A stretch of 23,584 nt of DNA from JBGSYJ01 sp041748075 (GTDB lineage: Bacteria > Acidobacteriota > Thermoanaerobaculia > Gp7-AA8). The translations under genes and the position numbers were made by a program. The notes beneath the pieces were generated by a model. That model saw only the letters and a program-made list of their open reading frames with translations, made no database searches and was not told the origin of the DNA. The first letter of the stretch is position 1. Each line of letters opens with the position of its first letter. The stretch is taken from the NCBI GenBank assembly GCA_041748075.1, contig JBGTDX010000100.1, forward strand, positions 1 through 23,584, given 5' to 3'. Of the stretch, positions 14,854 to 21,927 are shown one piece after another.

Positions 14854-14913
14854 CGAGTGACGAATGACGAGTGACGAATGACGAATGACGAATGACGAAT
14901 GACGAATGACGAA
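14851..14913. repeat. Heptanucleotide tandem repeat (TGACGAA/G, nine copies) starting at the parE stop codon
   Basis: Nine contiguous copies of TGACGAR run from 14851 to 14913. Units 1 and 3 end in G and the other seven in A. The first TGA is the parE stop codon. Because 7 is not a multiple of 3, TGA recurs in every plus-strand frame within 21 bp. The reverse complement has no stops and produces a spurious open frame with repeating FVIRHSS. Confidence 0.95.
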
Positions 14914-14939
14914 TAGAGACCGTCGGGCGAAACCAGCGT

Positions 14940-14964
14940 GTCATCCTTCGCTTCGCAGGATGAC
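14940..14964. repeat. Short hairpin related to the dispersed repeat core, between parE and parC
   Basis: GTCATCCT (14940-14947) and AGGATGAC (14957-14964) form a perfect 8-bp stem around TCGCTTCGC. These words are the outer part and middle of the long hairpin found at 17486-17571 and 23391-23476, so this looks like a shortened relative. It sits just before the parC start and may attenuate readthrough from parE. Confidence 0.65.
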
Positions 14965-14975
14965 AACCTACCCAT

Positions 14976-17282
14976 ATGCCTAAGCCACCGAAACCGAAAA
15001 CCGCAAAGCGTCGAAAAGCGCCGGCTTCCGAGCAGCTCGCGCTCGGCGTCACGACGGTCGCATTGTCGCCGCTTGATGTCGAGCGGCTTCCCGTAGCCCG
15101 CTTCGCCGAGAAGGCCTACCTCGATTACTCGATGTACGTCATTCTCGACCGGGCGCTTCCGCATCTCGCGGACGGACTCAAGCCGGTCCAACGACGAATT
15201 GTGTATGCGATGTCGGAGCTGGGCCTCAGCGCGGCGGCGAAATTCAAGAAGTCGGCGCGCACTGTCGGCGACGTTCTCGGCAAGTTCCATCCCCACGGAG
15301 ACACAGCCTGCTACGAAGCCATGGTGCTCATGGCGCAGCCGTTCAGCTATCGCTACCCGTTGATCGAGGGACAGGGCAACTGGGGCTCGCCGGACGATCC
15401 CAAGTCGTTCGCCGCGATGCGCTACACCGAAGCGCGGCTGACGAAATTCGCGCAGATTCTACTGTCCGAATTGGGTGAAGGGACGGTTCAATGGGGTCCC
15501 AATTTCGACGGAACCCTGGAAGAGCCGAAGCTCCTCCCCGCGCGACTGCCCCACGTGCTGCTAAACGGTGCCGCCGGGATCGCGGTTGGAATGGCGACCG
15601 ACATCCCGCCTCACAACGTACGAGAAGTCGTAGGCGCGGCAATCGCGCTCCTCGAGGAGCCCGACATTCCGACCAGGCTCCTCTGCGAATACGTCATGGG
15701 CCCCGATTATCCGACCGACGCCGAGATCATCACACCCCGTTCCGAGCTCGTCGAGATGTATGACACAGGGCTCGGAAGCGTCCGGATGCGGGCCCGATGG
15801 GAAGTCGAGGACGGAGACGTCATCGTCACGGCGCTTCCACATCAGGTCTCCGGCGCGAAGGTGCTCCAGCAGATCGCCGCGCAGATGCAGGCGAAGAAGC
15901 TGCCGATGGTCGACGACCTTCGCGACGAATCGGATCACGAGGACCCGACGCGCCTGGTCATCGTTCCCCGCTCGAACCGGGTTGATGGCGATGAGTTGAT
16001 GGCCCACCTGTTTGCTACGACCGATCTGGAGCGCACATACCGCGTCAACATGAACATGATCGGGATGCACGGGAGGCCGAAGCTCTACAACCTCCGCGAG
16101 TTACTCCTCGAGTGGCTCGAGTTCCGGATCGAGACCGTACGGCTGCGCCTTCAGCATCGCCTCGATGCCGTCACCGCACGCCTTCACATCCTCGAGGGGT
16201 ATCTCATCGCGTATCTCAACGTGGATGAGGTCATCCGGATCATCCGTCGCGAGGAAGAGCCGAAACCCGTTCTGATGGAGCGATTCGGCCTCACCGATCC
16301 CCAGGCCGAAGCCATTCTGGAGCTCAAACTCCGATTCCTCGGGCGTCTCGAAGAGATGCAGATCCGAGGCGAGCAGGACAAGCTGTCGAAAGAGCGGGAC
16401 AAGCTCGAGAAAATTCTCAAATCGAAGGCGAAGCTGCGTTCGCTCGTTCGCGACGAGCTCGAGGCTGACGCCGAAAAGTTCGGCGACGATCGCCGTTCGC
16501 CGATCGTGCAGCGCGAGGCCGCCAGAGCGCTGGACGTCACAGCGCTCGTTCCGACCGAGCCGGTCACGATCGTGCTCTCGGAGCAGGGCTGGATCCGCGC
16601 CGCGCGCGGCCACGAGATCGATCCGACGACGCTCAGCTACAAGGCCGGTGATCAGTTCCTCCATTCTGCGAAGGGCCACAGCAACCAGCTCGCCTTCTTC
16701 CTCGACAGCACAGGGCGCGGTTACGCGCTTCCCGCCCACAAGCTGCCATCCGCGCGAGGGCAGGGAGAGCCATTGAGCAGTCACCTCGATGCTCCCCCGG
16801 GCGCCACTTTTGTCGGTGTCATCACGGGGAAAGGGGACGATCTCCTTCTCCTGTCCACGGACGATGGCTACGGCTTCATAGTGACGCTTGAAGAGCTCTT
16901 CTCTAAAAATCGCGCCGGCAAGGCGATCCTCAATGTACAGAAGGGAGCGCGAGCGTTGCCACCGCGGAAGCTTGCGGCACTCGAATCAGACCAGATCGCA
17001 GCCGTGTCGAGTGAAGGAAGGCTCCTGCTCTTTCCGGCGTCCGAACTTCCGCAGATGGTTCGCGGGAAAGGGGTGCGGCTCATTCATGTGAAGGCCGCCG
17101 CGAAAGAAAGGGTCATCAGCACGGCGATCGTTCCTGAGGGAAAGATGCTGGTGGTCTACTCCGGCAAGCGTTACCTCAACCTTCGGCCCACCGATCTCGA
17201 GCCGTTCATCGGGGGGCGCGCTCTGCGGGGAAGCCGGCGTCCCCGCGGGTTTCAGAATGTGAACGCGATCGAGTCGTCGTAG
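14976..17282 (+). CDS. parC: DNA topoisomerase IV subunit A (ParC)
   Basis: The 768-residue protein aligns along its length with E. coli ParC (752 residues). The breakage-reunion domain has AYLDYSMYVILDRALPHLADG, VQRRIVYAMSELGL, KKSARTVGDVLGKFHPHGD, and catalytic Tyr150 in AAMRYTEARL. The tower/coiled-coil region follows (SALPH-type block at about 285, then RGEQDKLSKERDKLEKIL near 465-480). The C-terminal beta-pinwheel repeats contain LPSARGQGEPL and DDGYGFIVT. The N-terminus carries an extra, lysine/proline-rich tail of about 38 residues. At the quinolone-determining site, Thr110 replaces E. coli Ser80, while Glu114 (E. coli Glu84) is kept. It forms the ParC2ParE2 decatenase with the upstream gene. 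AGGATGA of the preceding hairpin may serve as a weak ribosome site. Confidence 0.96.
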   Translation: MPKPPKPKTAKRRKAPASEQLALGVTTVALSPLDVERLPVARFAEKAYLDYSMYVILDRALPHLADGLKPVQRRIVYAMSELGLSAAAKFKKSARTVGDVLGKFHPHGDTACYEAMVLMAQPFSYRYPLIEGQGNWGSPDDPKSFAAMRYTEARLTKFAQILLSELGEGTVQWGPNFDGTLEEPKLLPARLPHVLLNGAAGIAVGMATDIPPHNVREVVGAAIALLEEPDIPTRLLCEYVMGPDYPTDAEIITPRSELVEMYDTGLGSVRMRARWEVEDGDVIVTALPHQVSGAKVLQQIAAQMQAKKLPMVDDLRDESDHEDPTRLVIVPRSNRVDGDELMAHLFATTDLERTYRVNMNMIGMHGRPKLYNLRELLLEWLEFRIETVRLRLQHRLDAVTARLHILEGYLIAYLNVDEVIRIIRREEEPKPVLMERFGLTDPQAEAILELKLRFLGRLEEMQIRGEQDKLSKERDKLEKILKSKAKLRSLVRDELEADAEKFGDDRRSPIVQREAARALDVTALVPTEPVTIVLSEQGWIRAARGHEIDPTTLSYKAGDQFLHSAKGHSNQLAFFLDSTGRGYALPAHKLPSARGQGEPLSSHLDAPPGATFVGVITGKGDDLLLLSTDDGYGFIVTLEELFSKNRAGKAILNVQKGARALPPRKLAALESDQIAAVSSEGRLLLFPASELPQMVRGKGVRLIHVKAAAKERVISTAIVPEGKMLVVYSGKRYLNLRPTDLEPFIGGRALRGSRRPRGFQNVNAIESS

Positions 17283-17308
17283 CGAATTGGTGTGTTGCCT
17301 TGCTGAGT

Positions 17309-17339
17309 GTCAGGCTGTGTCAAAACGTCAGGCTGTGTC
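17309..17339. repeat. 13-bp direct repeat after parC
   Basis: GTCAGGCTGTGTC occurs at 17309-17321 and again at 17327-17339, 18 bp apart start to start. It lies 26 bp beyond the parC stop, at the left edge of the repeat-rich convergent region. Confidence 0.7.
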
Positions 17340-17345
17340 GTCCCG

Positions 17346-17448
17346 AGCGTCGAGCGAGGGATTTGGGTTGGGCCTCCTGGTCGAGAATCTTCCAGCAAAT
17401 TGCCCTTTCAGACTCAGGGATCACCTCCCAGATCCCTCGCTCGAGGCT
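17346..17448. repeat. Inverted repeat with 22-nt arms, left part of the composite repeat region
   Basis: The arm at 17346-17367 (AGCGTCGAGCGAGGGATT...) is complementary to 17427-17448 with two mismatches; the loop is 59 nt. A piece of the right arm (TCCCTCGCTCGACGCT) recurs just before the second copy of the long element, at 23335-23350. The feature is therefore part of a mobile or duplicating composite, not local chance. Confidence 0.7.
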
Positions 17449-17451
17449 GCT

Positions 17452-17636
17452 AATGAACCTCTCCGAACCGGGAGGGATGTAGAAACACGTCATCCTGAGC
17501 GAAGCGAAGGATCTCCTGAAGAGGATCGAGCATCGCAAGCAGAGATCCTTCGCTGCGCTCAGGATGACGTGGCCTCGCTCAGCATGACACGGTGGTTCAT
17601 CACCCCTTCACCGGCGCCCCCCGCCGTTAGGTTGCT
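17452..17636. repeat. Dispersed hairpin element, copy A (about 185 bp)
   Basis: This stretch matches 23358-23541 with about six differences, one of them an inserted A. Inside is an inverted repeat with 30-nt arms (17486-17515 and 17542-17571) and a 26-nt loop; one arm position is mismatched (17555). The arms contain CATCCTGAGCGAAGCGAAGG. Weaker flanking complementarity (TGAACC near the left end, GGTTCA near 17595) encloses the hairpin. Degenerate extra copies of the arm end follow at 17579-17591 and 17634-17651. No ORF in it is credible. It fills the 384-bp space between convergent parC and the lipoprotein gene, together with 17309-17448, and probably ends transcription from both sides. Confidence 0.92.
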
Positions 17637-17666
17637 CAGGATGACACGTGGCACCCGTCCCGCCCC

Positions 17667-18461
17667 CTATTCGTTGCCCTCGGCGGTCTGCGGTGCCGTG
17701 GCCTTATCGAGATCTTCAGCCCACTTGCTGACTGCGGCCTGGGCCTCTCCATCCTTGGTTTCAAACTTCGAGAGCTCGGCTGCGATCGCATTGAGGGGTC
17801 CGTCATACTTTGCGAGCAGCTCTCGATTGAACTTGACAGAAGGATCGATCTGAACCTGTCTGACCTCTTCCCGGCCTTTGTCGTAACTGGCGAGGGTTTC
17901 GGCAAGCAGCTTCTTCACCTTCGGGTCGGTCGCTTCGTCATGCTGCTTTTTCGTCTGGATGTAGGCGTCCTCCATCATCTTGCCCATACCCTGAGCAAAC
18001 TTTTCGCCGAGTTCGGCCCCGCTCGCTTCGAGGATCTGCGACTTGACCCACATGTACTCGGCTGAGTTGTAGCCGAGGTCTTTTGCAGCGCGGAGGTCAG
18101 CGGTGAAGACGTCTGCAACGGATCCGATCGCCTTGAAGCCTGCAACGAGTCCGGCGAGCGACTTATCTCCCGAGTCCTTTGCTTTATTTGCGTGCTGCTC
18201 GAGCTCCTGGCGGGCGACCTTCGCGATCTGCTTCTCGTGCTCCCGGACCTCGAGATACATCTGGACCTGGGCGTCGGTCAGCCGGCCGTCGGCTGGCGCA
18301 TCATAGGAATCGTCGGCGACCTGCTTGATGAGGTCGGTGGTTCCGCGCTTTTTGAGATCGCGGGCAATGGACGCCTGGTCGAACGCCTCCTTGGCTCTGC
18401 AGGCGGTGAGTGAGAAGGCGAGAAGAATCGTGAGAAAGGCGAGGATGGGACGTCGCATCAT
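17667..18461 (-). CDS. Predicted lipoprotein of unknown function
   Basis: The 264-residue protein begins MMRRPILAFLTILLAFSLTAC, a signal peptide with lipobox LTAC and lipidated Cys21. The mature part is highly charged and predicted mainly helical. LTDAQVQMYLEVREHEKQIAKVARQ (roughly 60-85) and YNSAEYMWVKSQILEA (near 130-145) are its most distinctive stretches. A second helix-rich half ends in a low-complexity Ala/Thr/Glu tail. I do not recognise a family with known function. AGGAG lies just upstream of the double ATG (18461 or 18458), and a good sigma70-type promoter lies at 18490-18518. It can therefore be expressed independently of the TPR gene upstream. It is probably anchored in the outer or inner membrane facing the periplasm. 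Confidence 0.8.
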   Translation of the reverse strand: MMRRPILAFLTILLAFSLTACRAKEAFDQASIARDLKKRGTTDLIKQVADDSYDAPADGRLTDAQVQMYLEVREHEKQIAKVARQELEQHANKAKDSGDKSLAGLVAGFKAIGSVADVFTADLRAAKDLGYNSAEYMWVKSQILEASGAELGEKFAQGMGKMMEDAYIQTKKQHDEATDPKVKKLLAETLASYDKGREEVRQVQIDPSVKFNRELLAKYDGPLNAIAAELSKFETKDGEAQAAVSKWAEDLDKATAPQTAEGNE

Positions 18462-18489
18462 GGGTCTCCTAATAAGTTATGGAACGAGC

Positions 18490-18518
18490 ATTGTAGGAAT
18501 GCGCGGACTGCCCGTCAA
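18490..18518 (-). promoter_or_regulatory. Sigma70-type promoter for the lipoprotein gene
   Basis: On the minus strand TTGACG (18518-18513) is followed after exactly 17 bp by TACAAT (18495-18490). Both are one mismatch from consensus. The predicted start near 18483 gives a leader of about 22 nt that contains the AGGAG ribosome site. This is the best promoter visible in the window. Confidence 0.75.
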
Positions 18519-18528
18519 GTGATGCGGC

Positions 18529-20619
18529 TCACGTCCCGCTGGCGGAAATCTGGCGGAGTCTTTCGGTGGCCCAGGCGAGATTACTTCGAATGAGCGGCGA
18601 GCCGGGATCGAGAGCAGCAGCACGCTGGAGCGCTGCGATACCTTCGCGAGCGTAGCCGAGGTTCGCCAGTGCCCACCCGAGGTTGTTGAGTGCGTCTGGT
18701 GAGCTGGGTTGGAGGCGAAGTGCGGCGCGCGCGGCCTCTGCGCCCTCGAGCATGTTCCCGACACCGATGGCCGTGGCGGATTCCGAGAGCAGTTGAGTGA
18801 AGTCGTCGCCGCGAACGGGCAACCGGCCATCCAGATAAGTTCGAGCGAGCTCGTTGCTCGGCGCGATCCTGGCCGTGTCTTCGGCGAGCGCGCGAAGCTC
18901 GGCTTCGGATCCCGTTGCAGCGAAGATTCGCATCAGAGTCTCGCGGCTGGAAGCGGTCGCCGGGCTCAGCTCGATGGCGGCCCTGAGTCGAGGAACTGCC
19001 TCGGGAGCCCTTCCTCGGCGGACGAGCCAGTCGGAATAGTAGCGCTGCGAGTTCGCGCCCGGATCAAGCTCCACGGCGCGCATGAAGTGTTGCTCAGCGC
19101 GCACGTGGTCGTTCAACGCGGCGTGAACGATCCCGAGGTTGATCTCGAGCGTCCAGTAATTCGGACTGATCCGGCGGGCTGATTCAAAAAGCGAGAGAGC
19201 CTCTCTGTATTCGCCCCGTGCCATCCGGGTCAGGCCGTAATTCATCAGCGCCCGGCCATTGTTCGGACTCTTCTGCGTGACGTCGAGCCAGAGCGACTCG
19301 TCGGACTTCCACACCTCGTTGCGATGATGCGTTCCGATCGCATTGCCTGCGATGATGAAAATCGCAAGCGCCGCCATCGCCCATCGGGCAGCAGGAAGCC
19401 GCCGGTTCCGGTGCCCCCAGCTCTCGAGCTTCAGCGCGATCCACCATGTCGTTGCCAGGCAGAGCCCGATGTACGGAAGAAAGATTCGATGCTCGTTCGC
19501 ATACTCCGCAAGGGGGAAGATGCTCGAAGTCGGGAATAGCCCGATGGCGAACCATGCGATGCCGAATGCGACCGGCTTGAGCTCCGCGTCTTTCGAGGTT
19601 CTCCGGTAGACAAGCGCCAGCAGCCCGATGAAAAGGAGCCCGGCGAACATCCGGGTGTCGTACCACTCGGTTGCAGGGGCGAGATCGGTGTCGGCAGTGA
19701 GGCCGACGGGAAGAATGAACAGCCGAGCGTAATGCAGCCAGACGTACGCCTGGGTCCGAAGGTAGACGAGGCGATCACCTCCACCGGACTGCCATTCCGG
19801 AAGGTTCATTGCCGAGAGGAACCAGAGCAGTACGATCGATATCGCGAACAGGGGAGTCACATGAAGCCACACGGCACGCCGGCGCATTCGCGGGTCGCTG
19901 CTGCCCGGCACCTCCTCGCGGTCGAACAGGAGGAGATAGACGAGCAGCAGCGGTGTGAAGAAGACTGCCGGGGCCTTCGCGAGCGCTCCGATCACCATTG
20001 GAACCGCATGAACGTAAAGACGACGCAATCGAGGCAGGTAGAAGAAGAGCAGAAAGGAAGCGACGATCGCCATCGTCGAGACGAGGTCGGAACGCGATGA
20101 GAGGAGATTCATCGTCTCGGTGTTCGCCGTGTGCACGCAGAACCATGTGGACGCCACGAGCGCGATCCAGATGTTGTGAGGAGTGGGCCGCGCGTTGTCC
20201 ATACAACGCTTGAAGAAGAACACGAGCATGACGCCAAGAATCGCCAGAAGAGCGAACTGCGTGATGTGAAACTGCCTCGGATCCAGGCCGTTTCCGAGCC
20301 GGTAGTCGATCGCGTAGCTGAGTGTCAGAAGCGGACGATACGTCGCATTCGCCGGAAGGCTGCTGAACGTTCGCGCGTCCGTGAAGAACAGGGGGATATT
20401 CGACAGGCTCTGAATGTAGAGGTTGCTCTGGATGACATGCGAGTCATCGAAGTGAAATGAATTGTCGAAGTGATTCGCATAAGCCGCGAACAGGAGGACA
20501 CACCCTGCAAGGCATGCGAGCAGGAACGCCGGCCGGTTCACTTCGGACAGCCAGGCCCGTGAGTCCGGGCTCGGGTCCGTAACCCGGAGATCGGACTTTG
20601 ACTTCTGCCGCTTTTTCAT
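18529..20619 (-). CDS. TMTC-like polytopic membrane protein with C-terminal TPR repeats (probable GT-C glycosyltransferase)
   Basis: The 696-residue protein has about ten membrane segments between residues 30 and 430 and TPR repeats from about 450 to 690. The membrane half resembles eukaryotic TMTC O-mannosyltransferases. It shows NSFHFDDSHVIQSN with Asp58-Asp59 in the first outer loop, then YRPLLTLSYAIDY (94-106), FHITQ (117-121), SSRSDLVST (174-182) and EYANEHRIFLPYIGL (372-386). HHRNEVWKSDESLWLDVTQK (431-450) is the usual junction to TPRs. Several TPR units are recognisable, for example ALMNYGLTRMARGEYREALS and ALNNLGWALANLGYAREGIA. It would use polyprenyl-phosphate sugar and glycosylate an extracytoplasmic protein held by the TPRs. 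Activity is inferred from homology. It is 55 bp downstream of the MglA-like gene, with no clear ribosome site. Confidence 0.82.
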   Translation of the reverse strand: MKKRQKSKSDLRVTDPSPDSRAWLSEVNRPAFLLACLAGCVLLFAAYANHFDNSFHFDDSHVIQSNLYIQSLSNIPLFFTDARTFSSLPANATYRPLLTLSYAIDYRLGNGLDPRQFHITQFALLAILGVMLVFFFKRCMDNARPTPHNIWIALVASTWFCVHTANTETMNLLSSRSDLVSTMAIVASFLLFFYLPRLRRLYVHAVPMVIGALAKAPAVFFTPLLLVYLLLFDREEVPGSSDPRMRRRAVWLHVTPLFAISIVLLWFLSAMNLPEWQSGGGDRLVYLRTQAYVWLHYARLFILPVGLTADTDLAPATEWYDTRMFAGLLFIGLLALVYRRTSKDAELKPVAFGIAWFAIGLFPTSSIFPLAEYANEHRIFLPYIGLCLATTWWIALKLESWGHRNRRLPAARWAMAALAIFIIAGNAIGTHHRNEVWKSDESLWLDVTQKSPNNGRALMNYGLTRMARGEYREALSLFESARRISPNYWTLEINLGIVHAALNDHVRAEQHFMRAVELDPGANSQRYYSDWLVRRGRAPEAVPRLRAAIELSPATASSRETLMRIFAATGSEAELRALAEDTARIAPSNELARTYLDGRLPVRGDDFTQLLSESATAIGVGNMLEGAEAARAALRLQPSSPDALNNLGWALANLGYAREGIAALQRAAALDPGSPLIRSNLAWATERLRQISASGT

Positions 20620-20674
20620 GCTGGGCGACGTGGATCGTGCGGACGCCCGGGAGCCTGCATGTGGGAGAGAGCGT

Positions 20675-21811
20675 TCATGAATTCTTTTTTCCAGTAAGCC
20701 TGGCGAGCTCCGACGCGAGAGCGCTCACCGAGTCGACAAGTTGCGCGTACTCGGTCCGCAGACTGTCGAGCTCCGCACGTAGCTCGAGGACTTCCGCCTC
20801 GAGCCCGGTTCCTCCAGGCTCCGCGGTCTCGGGGGCTTCGGGAAGTGACTCCTGTTCCTGTTCGTCTCCGCCGGCTGGCTGCTCGGATTCCGGAGTCTCC
20901 TCGGAAGCGGGTTCAGCGGGCGCTGATTCAATCAGGTCCGCATCGCTCAATTCGTCAATCTCTTCGTCCTGCCCGGCCGGGGCCCCGCTTCCGATCGTCA
21001 GGGGCCGGTCTCGTCCTTCGAGGAGCTTTTCGAGCGAGACTTCCTCCATGCCGTCGTAGTCTTCGTCGAAGGGAGCATGGTCGACCATGGTCTCGAACTG
21101 GCCGAAGCCGGTCCCTGCGGGCGCGATGTTTGCCGGGTTCGGCGTGGCTGTCTGTTCCGTGCCCGGCTCCGAGTCCTGCGAAGCAAGAGGCTGCTCGGAT
21201 TGAAGCGACTCGAGAGGCTTACCCTCCATGCGATCGAGCAGCTTCTTCGCAGTCATCTTCGAGACGAGGCGAAAGGTCTCCATGACTCCCTCGCCTTTGA
21301 GTGCCGAAGCCTCGAGCGACGTATACCCGTCGAATCCAAGCGTTTTTTCGAGCTCCCGTACCGGAAGTACGCCTGGTATGTCCCGTTTGTTGTACTGGAT
21401 GACGATCGGGAGGTCGTCGGCGTCGATGCGGTTCTCCCGGAGGTTCTCCATGAGGTTCGCGAAACTGTCGCGGTTGGAATCGACCATCGACGGCTGCGAA
21501 TCGACGACGAAGACGACCGCGTCGGTTCCGCGCAACACCAGTTTTCTCGTTTCGTTGTAAAAAACCTGACCGGGCACCGTGTAGAGCTGGATCTTGAGAC
21601 GGAAGTTTCCGACTTTGCCCAGGTCGACCGGGAGCAGGTCGAAGAAGAGGGTGCGGTCCGATCGGGTGGCAAGAGAAAGCATCTTTCCCTTGGAATGGCT
21701 GTCGAGTTTGTCGTAGATGACCAGGAGATTCGTCGTCTTACCGCACAGGCCGGGCCCGTAGTAGACGATCTTCGCAGTCATTTCCCGTGTGGCGTGGTTG
21801 AAGAGGACCAT
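20675..21811 (-). CDS. mglA: MglA-family small GTPase with long acidic/coiled-coil C-terminal extension
   Basis: Residues 1-195 form a Ras-like GTPase of the bacterial MglA type. It has the P-loop GPGLCGKT (19-26), LATRSDRTLFFDLLP (47-61), YTVPGQVFY with Gln82 (77-85), FVVDSQ (101-106) and IQYNKRD (138-144). MglA controls polarity and motility in Myxococcus and is switched by MglB. Canonical MglA ends near residue 195, but this protein continues for another ~183 residues. That stretch is Glu/Pro/Ala-rich from about 200 to 330, followed by a predicted coiled coil (EAEVLELRAELDSLRTEYAQ, about 337-356, and onward to 372). The tail may recruit partners. No MglB/roadblock gene is in the window. 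The gene lies between the Smr gene (101 bp upstream, with a heptamer hairpin) and the TMTC-like gene. Confidence 0.88.
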   Translation of the reverse strand: MVLFNHATREMTAKIVYYGPGLCGKTTNLLVIYDKLDSHSKGKMLSLATRSDRTLFFDLLPVDLGKVGNFRLKIQLYTVPGQVFYNETRKLVLRGTDAVVFVVDSQPSMVDSNRDSFANLMENLRENRIDADDLPIVIQYNKRDIPGVLPVRELEKTLGFDGYTSLEASALKGEGVMETFRLVSKMTAKKLLDRMEGKPLESLQSEQPLASQDSEPGTEQTATPNPANIAPAGTGFGQFETMVDHAPFDEDYDGMEEVSLEKLLEGRDRPLTIGSGAPAGQDEEIDELSDADLIESAPAEPASEETPESEQPAGGDEQEQESLPEAPETAEPGGTGLEAEVLELRAELDSLRTEYAQLVDSVSALASELARLTGKKNS

Positions 21812-21838
21812 GACGTGGAAAGTATCGCATAGAAGAAA

Positions 21839-21873
21839 AGGATGAAGGACGAGGGATGAAGGATGAAGGATGA
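21839..21873. repeat. Heptanucleotide tandem repeat (AGGATGA-type, five copies) upstream of the MglA-like gene
   Basis: Five units, AGGATGA, AGGACGA, GGGATGA, AGGATGA and AGGATGA, run at 21839-21873, 28 bp from the MglA-like start. The same heptamer in the opposite orientation follows at 21907-21927. Confidence 0.9.
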
Positions 21874-21925
21874 GAAAGTGCTAACCGACCGGTCATCAAG
21901 GGCGGGCATCCTTCATCCTTCATCC
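21854..21925. other. Heptamer-built hairpin between the Smr and MglA-like genes
   Basis: The 19 bp at 21854-21872 are perfectly complementary to 21907-21925, with a 34-nt loop. The stem is made entirely of the two opposed heptamer arrays. In the Smr-to-MglA transcript it would start within the last codons of the Smr gene. It could act as an attenuator, terminator or mRNA-stability element. Confidence 0.75.
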
Positions 21926-21927
21926 TT
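21907..21927. repeat. Heptanucleotide tandem repeat (CATCCTT, three copies) covering the Smr gene stop
   Basis: CATCCTT occurs three times at 21907-21927. On the minus strand it encodes the final residues and TGA stop of the Smr protein (KDEG-stop), so the array has entered the coding region. Confidence 0.9.

Noticed and set aside
14851..14913. CRISPR array
   Set aside because: The units are contiguous 7-mers with no spacers, and there are no cas genes.
14816..15052. Minus-strand open frame with repeating FVIRHSS
   Set aside because: It is only the stop-free reverse complement of the TGACGAA array.
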